Positions 7,248 to 11,965 of a DNA stretch of 11,965 bases are shown here, piece by piece. The notes under the pieces were generated by a model. That model saw only the letters and a list, made by a program, of their open reading frames with translations, had not been told where the DNA came from and did no database searches. The stretch's first letter is position 1. Each line of letters starts with the position of its first letter. A program made the translations under genes and the position numbers. This stretch comes from DASVSE01 sp036399715 (GTDB taxonomy: Bacteria > Bacteroidota > Rhodothermia > Rhodothermales > Rubricoccaceae): contig DASWMO010000139.1 of the NCBI GenBank assembly GCA_036399715.1, forward strand, positions 1 through 11,965. The letters are read 5' to 3'.

Positions 7248-8252
7248 CTATCCGTTGATGTTGCGGTGGATGGCCTGCCGCGTGAGGCCGATCCGCTCGC
7301 CGAGCTGGCTCCGGTTGTCGATGCCCGGGATGCCGACGAAGCCGTTGACGAGGCTCGTGAGGTACTCCTGGCGCAGGCGGTTGATCGGAATCGGCCCGAG
7401 GATCTTGGCGATGTCGAGGTCGGCGAGTTCGCGCGCCGCCGCGGCAGCGTCCTCCTCGATGCGCTCGATGAGGCTGGGCCAGACGGGCACGCGCTGAAAG
7501 GTCTCGCGGGCCTGCTGGTAGTACTCGAGCGAGAGGCCGTAGAACTTGAAGTCGTAGTGGTAGACCTGCGCGAGTTGGTGGAGTGCGAGGCCCTGCTCGG
7601 CGAGAAGGTCGTTACGGAGCGCGAGTTCGTAGGCCTTCTGGAGCGTCTCTTCGCCGAGGTGCGGGCGGCCGAGCTTGATCTGCGCGTAGCCCTTGTACAG
7701 CAGCGCCTTCGGGATGTACTCCACGAGGCCGTTGCGGCGCGAGAGGTTGTAGACCCGCATGCACGTCTCCATGCCCTGCTCGTAGCTGCCCATCGCCATC
7801 TGCGTCGTCGCGCGCTGGAGGAGCGCCGCGATCTCCCACGTGCGGCTGCCCATGCGGCGGGCCTCCTCGCGGACGCGGTCGAAGTACTGCAGCGCGGCGG
7901 CGAGGCTGCCGAGGCGGTGCCGCATGAGCCATCCGAGTCGGTAGTCCAGCACGGCCGTCTGGTACGCGTCGTGGGGCTCGATGAGGGCCAGTTCCGTCTT
8001 GACCCGCTCGACGGGCGCGTCGCGGAGGCACCGCACGGCCTGGAGCTGCACGTGCGTCCGGAGGACGGTGTCGAGCGGGCGCTTGAGAATCTCGTTGAAC
8101 TCGAGGAACGCCTCGTAGACGCGGGCCTCGGCAACGGACGCGACGGCGCGCTCCCACCGCTCCCGGACCGCCTCCGGCTGGGCCGAGAAGGCGTCGGTGA
8201 CACGTTCGATGTGCTCGAGCTCGTGGGCCGGGATCATCGGAGCAGACGGCAT
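7248..8252 (-). CDS. TPR-like helical protein with C-terminal Fis-like helix-turn-helix (putative regulator)
   Basis: The protein has 334 residues, is soluble and has no signal peptide. Residues about 20-265 are helical repeats in pairs with TPR-like spacing: DYRLGWLMRHRLGSLAAALQYFD, AALLQRATTQMAMGSYEQGM, ALLYKGYAQIKLGRPHLGEE and ALHQLAQVYHYDFKFYGLSL each show the A/G/Y pattern of a TPR (segments quoted separately). The extreme C-terminus (about 310-334) reads as a helix-turn-helix: SQLGERIGLTRQAIHRNI, which resembles Fis-type or phage-regulator recognition helices. The likely role is a DNA-binding regulator that senses a partner protein or peptide through its repeats; the target is unknown. 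The start MPSAPMIPAHE is the first ATG of the frame, with a second ATG five codons later. It ends in its own terminator. I do not recognise a named family. Confidence 0.8.
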   Translation of the reverse strand: MPSAPMIPAHELEHIERVTDAFSAQPEAVRERWERAVASVAEARVYEAFLEFNEILKRPLDTVLRTHVQLQAVRCLRDAPVERVKTELALIEPHDAYQTAVLDYRLGWLMRHRLGSLAAALQYFDRVREEARRMGSRTWEIAALLQRATTQMAMGSYEQGMETCMRVYNLSRRNGLVEYIPKALLYKGYAQIKLGRPHLGEETLQKAYELALRNDLLAEQGLALHQLAQVYHYDFKFYGLSLEYYQQARETFQRVPVWPSLIERIEEDAAAAARELADLDIAKILGPIPINRLRQEYLTSLVNGFVGIPGIDNRSQLGERIGLTRQAIHRNING

Positions 8253-8394
8253 GGGCGCGGAATCAGGGGTGCGGAAGGCGGCCGCCGCCGGGCGGCAGCG
8301 CGCTCAGACTATCGGCCCGGCGTAGGTCCGCTTAAACCGTCCGGCCTACATCGCGACCTCTCCCCTGCCTGTGATCGGCCCCGGCCGCTGTTGG

Positions 8395-8973
8395 TCAGCC
8401 CGGCCCACCGAGGCGCGCGCGGAGCGTCGCGAGCGCGCCGATGCGCCGGCCGAGCTCGGCTGCCCCCTCCTCGATGTCGGCGAACGCCTGCACGAGGCTC
8501 GCGTCGGCGCCCGTCGCGCGTGCGATCTCAGCCCCGAGTTGCGCGTTGCCAACCACGACCGCGAGGGGGTTGGCGAGGTCGTGCGCGACGCGCGCGAGGT
8601 CGGCGCGCAGTGCGGCGAGGTCCACCTCGCCCACCGCCTCGGCTGCCGGCGCCCCCGTCCCGCTGGCCGGCGCCGGTTGGAGACGGAACCGGGCGGCGAG
8701 CGCAGCCCGCAGCGCTCCTGGGTCATCGTACTCCACGACCTCGCCCGGCGAGCCGAGGCCGGCGACGAGCGCACGCAGCGAAGCGTCGGGGTCCACACCC
8801 TGCCGGATGGCGACGACGTCGAAGGTGCTCCCGGAGAGGTAGGCCCGTGCTGCAGCGAGCGTCGTGACGGGCGTCGCGTCGAGACCGGCGAGGCCGGCGA
8901 GCGCATCGAGAGGCCCGTCGGGGGCCGGGTCGACGAGCAGCACGTGGGCGGTCATGGAGCGGGCGGCGGGCAT
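8395..8973 (-). CDS. Orphan HisKA phosphoacceptor protein with degenerate receiver-like N-terminus
   Basis: The protein has 192 residues. Residues about 7-95 look like a receiver fold: TAHVLLVDPAP (conserved acidic residue near position 15), FDVVAIRQGVDP and a final ALRAALAARF helix. The usual phosphoacceptor Asp after strand 3 is missing (AIRQG), so it is probably a pseudo-receiver. Residues about 117-186 form a two-helix HisKA domain with H-box ARVAHDLANPLAVVVGNAQL; His131 is the expected phosphorylation site. The protein ends at the second helix and has no HATPase_c domain, so it cannot phosphorylate itself. By analogy with Spo0B or ChpT it could be a phosphotransfer protein or an inhibitor (inference). 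Met7 (ATG at 8955) is an equally good start: it begins right at the receiver strand, and a -7-like box lies only 5 nt upstream of Met1. The TPR/HTH gene follows after 142 nt. Confidence 0.75.
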   Translation of the reverse strand: MPAARSMTAHVLLVDPAPDGPLDALAGLAGLDATPVTTLAAARAYLSGSTFDVVAIRQGVDPDASLRALVAGLGSPGEVVEYDDPGALRAALAARFRLQPAPASGTGAPAAEAVGEVDLAALRADLARVAHDLANPLAVVVGNAQLGAEIARATGADASLVQAFADIEEGAAELGRRIGALATLRARLGGPG

Positions 8974-8977
8974 CCTG

Positions 8978-8985
8978 CCAACCTA
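8978..8985 (-). promoter_or_regulatory. Candidate -7 box for the HisKA gene
   Basis: TAGGTTGG on the minus strand differs by one base from TAnnTTTG and shares CGTAGGTT with the box upstream of tRNA-His. Transcription would begin near 8974, giving either a leaderless mRNA from the ATG at 8973 or a leader of about 19 nt to the ATG at 8955. No clear -33 box is seen. Confidence 0.3.
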
Positions 8986-9018
8986 CGCGCAGAGCCGTGA
9001 CACGAGACCGAACTGACG

Positions 9019-9050
9019 AGGGCCGGACTCTCGCGTGAGAATCCGGCCCT
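9019..9050 (-). terminator. Hairpin after the tRNA pair
   Basis: Bases 9019-9027 and 9042-9050 pair perfectly (AGGGCCGGA with TCCGGCCCT). The stem continues past one mismatch with TCTC/GAGA (9029-9032 and 9037-9040) around a GCGT loop. It lies 6 nt beyond the 3' end of tRNA-Glu. The following minus-strand bases (CGTCAGTTC) are only weakly T-rich, so it may serve as terminator, processing signal or both. Confidence 0.6.
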
Positions 9051-9056
9051 GTCGCG

Positions 9057-9129
9057 TACCGCGTACGGGATTTGAACCCGTGTAGCCACCGTGAAAGGGT
9101 GGAGTCCTAGGCCCCTAGACGAACGCGGC
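9057..9129 (-). tRNA. tRNA-Glu (TTC)
   Basis: A full cloverleaf of 73 nt can be drawn. Acceptor GCCGCGT pairs with ACGCGGT (first pair G-U), the D arm is GTCTAGGGGCCTAGGAC, and the anticodon stem CCACC/GGTGG holds loop CTTTCAC with anticodon TTC. The T arm is ACGGG-TTCAAAT-CCCGT and the discriminator is A. CCA is not encoded. It follows tRNA-His by 47 nt on the same strand, probably in one transcript. Confidence 0.97.
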
Positions 9130-9176
9130 ATGGGGCACGCCCGGCGGCTTGCCCGAAGGCGACCCGCCGGACGCAG

Positions 9177-9250
9177 GGTGGCTGACGGGGCTTGAACCCG
9201 CGACCTCCCGGACCACAACCGGGTGCTCTAACCAACTGAGCTACAGCCAC
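9177..9250 (-). tRNA. tRNA-His (GTG)
   Basis: The cloverleaf has acceptor GTGGCTG/CAGCCAC, D arm GCTCAGTTGGTTAGAGC, anticodon stem CCCGG/CCGGG with loop TTGTGGT and anticodon GTG, and T arm GCGGG-TTCAAGC-CCCGT. The discriminator is C at 9177. The base before G1 (9251 on the minus strand) is G, so the G-1 typical of tRNA-His is encoded and the mature molecule probably starts at 9251. CCA is not encoded. Confidence 0.97.
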
Positions 9251-9290
9251 CGTATCGCCGCCGAGGCGGCCCCGCCGGTGTGCGGGACGG

Positions 9291-9298
9291 CGAACCTA
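9291..9298 (-). promoter_or_regulatory. Candidate -7 box of the tRNA-His/Glu transcript
   Basis: TAGGTTCG on the minus strand fits TAnnTT(T/C)G and lies 40 nt upstream of tRNA-His, giving a predicted start near 9287. A GCCGCC/GGCGGC stem (9257-9270) lies in the leader. The -33 element is not evident. The box sits 77 nt after the porZ stop, so the tRNAs can be transcribed separately from porZ. Confidence 0.4.
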
Positions 9299-9374
9299 CG
9301 ACGGCGCCCGGGCGTGCCGGATGAAGATTCCGGAAGGGGCACACCGGGCGTCGCCTCCGGGGACGGCCTCTTTC

Positions 9375-11756
9375 CTACCGAAGCACCGCCACCTTGCCGA
9401 TCACGGCCTCGCCGTTGGAGCCGACCGCCGCGACGAGGTACACGCCCGACGAGACCACCTCACCCGTCCGGTCGTCACGCCCGTCCCAGCGGAACGAGCC
9501 CCCGGCCGCTTCGGCTTCGTGGACGAGTTCGCCGGCGATCGTGAGCACGCGGACGGTCGAGCGGGCCGTCGCGAGGCCGCGCACGAGCACGCCCTGCGGC
9601 GCCTCGGCCGGGCGGAACGGGCTCGGCGAGACCGTCAGCGCCTCGGAGCCCGCGACGGGCGCCGTCGCGTCGCCGGAGACGGAGAAAAGGCCCTCGACGG
9701 TCGTCAGGAACACGCGGCCGTCGCTCGAGCGGACGGCGATGCGACGCACGTCGTCGCTCGGGAGCGGACTGTTGGACGCATTGAGCTCGCGCAGCGTCAC
9801 GAAGCCCGAGCCGCTCGGGCTCGGCGCGACGAGGTACGCGCCCGAGGTCGTCGCGACCCACACGCGGCCGCCGGGGTCGACGTCGAGGTCGTTCACGACG
9901 ACGTCGCGGAGGAACGGCTCGCGCGAGCCATCGTCGCGCGTCGGCGTCAGCGTGAACTGCGGCACGCCGAGCCCTGGGTCCGAGGCGAAGACCGAGCCCG
10001 GCGAGAAGACCGTCGCGATGCCGCGGTTGGTGCCGATCCAGACCGTTCCGTCGCCGTCCACGACGACGTCGACGACGTTGGCGCCGGGCAGGCCGCCGCC
10101 GTTGATGGTGCCCTGCCCGCGGTACTGCCGGGCGCGGTCGTCGGCAGGTGAGGCGGGGTCGTCGCCGGTGTCCCACACGATTAGGCCCCCGCCGGCAAGG
10201 GAGAGCCACTTCTGCCCGAGCCGGTCGATGGCGAGGCGCGCGAGGCCGCTGCCGCCCGACGTGCCGGCCGGAAACGGCAGCCCGGCCGACGTCCCGTCAG
10301 GCGCGAAGTAGTGGAGCGGAAGGAGCGACTCCTTGTTGACGACCCATAGGTCGTCGCCCTCGAAGGCGACATCGGACACGACGACGAACGAGAGGTCCGA
10401 CCCAGCCTGGCGAAGCGACGAGTTGGTCTCGTCGTAGCGCGTCGTAACGCCTTCGGGGCTGACGACGATGAGGCCGTCGCCATCGGTCCCGATGTAAACG
10501 GCGTTGTCCGGCCCGGTCCTGAGGCTCACGAAGTCGGCCCGGCCGAGCAGGGCGGGCTCGTCGCGCGTGTACCGTGACGTCCAGTCCCCCGTACCCGCAT
10601 CGAGCCTGCTTATGGCCGACGTCTGGGCCGCCGCAACGCGCGCGGTAGCGGCCCACACGGTTCCGTCCGGCGCCACGTCGATGTCAGCGTAGCTGTTCGA
10701 GAATGGCCCTTCCGGGACGATGGTCTCAGGGGCGAACGCCACGGTCGCGCCCGGAGCCGAACGGGCGGGCAGCGGAAACAGGCCAAGGGCCGCGTCGCCA
10801 GCCCATGCGCGCCCGTCGGGGCCGATCACCAAACCTCTCATCGACATCGCGTTTTCCGGGACGTAGTTCGACACGGATGGCGGCAGCTCGTACGTCAGGA
10901 CGGAGAAGGCGCGGAGCGCGAGCAGACGCGTCCCGTCAGGGACGAGGGTCGTGATGTCATCGCCGATGAACAGCCGGCGGTCCCAGGTGCCACTCGCGCG
11001 GCGGTCATAGAGGTCGCGCGCGTTCGCCGGCCCACCGCCGACGTGGACCGTCGGCGTCGCTTCGCCGTCGGTGAAGAGGGCGAGGCTCAGCGACCGGTGC
11101 GTGAAGCCGGTGTCGCGTGTCCACGCAGCCGGGCTCTGCAGCGCGGGGTCCGCGGCGGCGGCCATGACGATGCCGGCCTCCGTCGCGAGCCAGAGGCCGG
11201 GCCGGCCGTCGGGCAGCGGCGCGAACAGGAGGTCGTTGACGGGCGTCGCCGGGGGCAGCGTCCCGAGGCGCGCAAACGTGTTCCGGACCTCGTTGCGGAC
11301 GAGGTCGAACACGACGAGGCCAAAGTCGGTCGCGGCGAACAGGCTGTCGCCGCGCACGCGCAGCCGGCGGACGCTCCGCGAAGGGTACTGCGTGTTTCGC
11401 TCGATGTCGAGGAACGTGCGGACCTCGCCGGTCTCGACCGTCAGGCGGTCGAGGGCGCCGTCGCCGTAGCCGACCCAGACCGTCCCGCGGCGCTCGTCGA
11501 CGGCGACCGAGCGGACGGCGGCGCCGCGGAGCCCGTCGATGGCGTTGCGCCGCTCGATCTCGCCCGAACCGGGGGTGTAGGAAAAGACGCCGCCTGTCGT
11601 GCCCGCCCAGACGCGACCGAGGCCCGACGCGACGGCCGTGACCTCGGTGAAGGCGGGGTAGGCCTGCCACGTCCCCGAGAGGGCATCGCTGGCAGGCTGG
11701 GCGGACGCGGTCGCGGTCGCGACGACGAGGACGGCGAGGCCGAAGGAATGCCGCAT
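9375..11756 (-). CDS. porZ: PorZ-like T9SS attachment-complex protein (double beta-propeller with C-terminal domain)
   Basis: The protein has 793 residues, close to P. gingivalis PorZ (about 776). In the family, PorZ is a surface protein of two seven-bladed propellers plus a C-terminal domain that works with PorU, PorV and PorQ and supplies the A-LPS anchor to the sortase. A signal peptide ends at SATASA-Q-like ATASA-QPASD (about residue 19). The mature start matches PorZ: W-YPAFTEVTAVASGLGRVWAGT in two halves, GGVFSYTPGSGEIERRNAIDGL, then VGYGDGALDRL and ATDFGLVVFDLVRNEVRNTFARLG. WxGT/WVAT-type blade strands repeat to about residue 695 (for example TVWIGTNRGIATVF, RVWVATTSGAYLV). Residues 698-793 form the C-terminal domain: LTVSPSPFRP, FRWDGRDD, SSGVYLVAA, ending GKVAVLR. 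It starts 59 nt after ribH with no terminator between, so co-transcription is possible. The alternative is a generic two-component-regulator propeller protein that is itself T9SS cargo; its similarity to the PorZ start and its location favour PorZ. Confidence 0.85.
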   Translation of the reverse strand: MRHSFGLAVLVVATATASAQPASDALSGTWQAYPAFTEVTAVASGLGRVWAGTTGGVFSYTPGSGEIERRNAIDGLRGAAVRSVAVDERRGTVWVGYGDGALDRLTVETGEVRTFLDIERNTQYPSRSVRRLRVRGDSLFAATDFGLVVFDLVRNEVRNTFARLGTLPPATPVNDLLFAPLPDGRPGLWLATEAGIVMAAAADPALQSPAAWTRDTGFTHRSLSLALFTDGEATPTVHVGGGPANARDLYDRRASGTWDRRLFIGDDITTLVPDGTRLLALRAFSVLTYELPPSVSNYVPENAMSMRGLVIGPDGRAWAGDAALGLFPLPARSAPGATVAFAPETIVPEGPFSNSYADIDVAPDGTVWAATARVAAAQTSAISRLDAGTGDWTSRYTRDEPALLGRADFVSLRTGPDNAVYIGTDGDGLIVVSPEGVTTRYDETNSSLRQAGSDLSFVVVSDVAFEGDDLWVVNKESLLPLHYFAPDGTSAGLPFPAGTSGGSGLARLAIDRLGQKWLSLAGGGLIVWDTGDDPASPADDRARQYRGQGTINGGGLPGANVVDVVVDGDGTVWIGTNRGIATVFSPGSVFASDPGLGVPQFTLTPTRDDGSREPFLRDVVVNDLDVDPGGRVWVATTSGAYLVAPSPSGSGFVTLRELNASNSPLPSDDVRRIAVRSSDGRVFLTTVEGLFSVSGDATAPVAGSEALTVSPSPFRPAEAPQGVLVRGLATARSTVRVLTIAGELVHEAEAAGGSFRWDGRDDRTGEVVSSGVYLVAAVGSNGEAVIGKVAVLR

Positions 11757-11815
11757 GGCAGAACGAGGGAGAGTGCGGCGTACCGAAGCGGCGAGGCGGT
11801 GCGGGGCTCGGGGAG

Positions 11816-11965
11816 TCAGGACGCGCGGCCGACGGCCGGCGCAGAGTCACGACCCGCCGCGTGGGCGGCGCGGTCGGCCTCGTCGAGGCGGGCGGCGAGG
11901 TTGACGAGTTCGACGGCGCCGGCGGCCGCCTCGGCGCCCTTGTTGCCCGCCTTGGTGCCCGCCCG
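11816..11965 (-). CDS. ribH: 6,7-dimethyl-8-ribityllumazine synthase, C-terminal end (partial)
   Basis: Only the last 49 codons and the TGA stop are in the window; the start is off the right edge. The first 24 residues, RAGTKAGNKGAEAA then AGAVELVNLA, match the conserved end of lumazine synthase (usual pattern (A/G)G-KAGNKG-EAA--A-EM-NL). This enzyme joins dihydroxybutanone phosphate and the pyrimidinedione amine in riboflavin synthesis. The tail after the conserved helix is about 25 residues (ARLDEADRAAHAAGRDS and onward), longer than in most RibH proteins and rich in Ala, Asp and Arg. The gene lies upstream of porZ on the same strand with a 59-nt gap. Confidence 0.9.
   Translation of the reverse strand, partial: RAGTKAGNKGAEAAAGAVELVNLAARLDEADRAAHAAGRDSAPAVGRAS

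Noticed and set aside
8307..8345. TTTAAG plus TAGTCTGA upstream of the TPR/HTH gene as a promoter
   Set aside because: Two or more mismatches in each box; the match is no better than chance in 140 nt.
7266..8867. Open frame of 533 codons on the plus strand over the TPR/HTH and HisKA genes
   Set aside because: Same antisense shadow pattern, turning into poly-Arg/Pro text towards its end; the minus-strand proteins have recognisable folds.
9311..9352. Possible terminator after porZ: CCGGA/TCCGG stem (9317-9333) and CCGGGCGT occurring twice
   Set aside because: The stem is only 5 bp and no T-run follows on the minus strand. I do not call a terminator; porZ transcripts may end elsewhere or read into the tRNAs.

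Overview
The window is very GC-rich, and every gene I can support lies on the minus strand. It therefore reads as one co-directional block when followed from high to low coordinates. Three genes are components of the type IX secretion system (T9SS) attachment complex, which is known only from the Bacteroidota and relatives. Together with the strong GC bias, the lack of clear Shine-Dalgarno sites and the TAnnTT(C/T)G-type -7 promoter boxes, this points to a Rhodothermota/Rhodothermales-type bacterium (Rubrivirga, Rubricoccus or Salinibacter relatives). The taxonomic call is inference.

Layout in the direction of transcription: (1) the 3' end of ribH, lumazine synthase, 11965-11816; (2) a porZ-like double beta-propeller protein with a T9SS-type C-terminal domain, 11756-9375; (3) a tRNA-His(GTG)/tRNA-Glu(TTC) pair, 9250-9057, with a recognisable -7 box upstream and a hairpin downstream; (4) a small protein with a degenerate receiver-like N-terminus and a histidine-kinase dimerisation/phosphoacceptor (HisKA) domain but no ATPase domain, 8973-8395; (5) a TPR-like helical protein ending in a Fis-like helix-turn-helix, 8252-7248, followed by an intrinsic terminator; (6) porU, the gingipain-like sortase of the T9SS, 6872-2808; (7) porV, the outer-membrane barrel partner of PorU, 2704-1508, followed by a 19-bp perfect terminator hairpin; (8) a membrane protein with an N-terminal polyprenol-kinase/CTP-transferase-like half and a C-terminal DUF92 domain, from 1419 off the left edge.

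PorU, PorV and PorZ (with PorQ, not in this window) form the cell-surface complex that removes the C-terminal signal from T9SS cargo and attaches the cargo to the surface. Three of the four members therefore sit within about 10 kb. The two genes between porZ and porU-porV look regulatory. Whether they control the secretion genes is a hypothesis from position only. The rest is ordinary: riboflavin synthesis, tRNAs and a lipid/prenol-type membrane enzyme. I see no insertion sequence, CRISPR array, phage gene or other sign of recent transfer.
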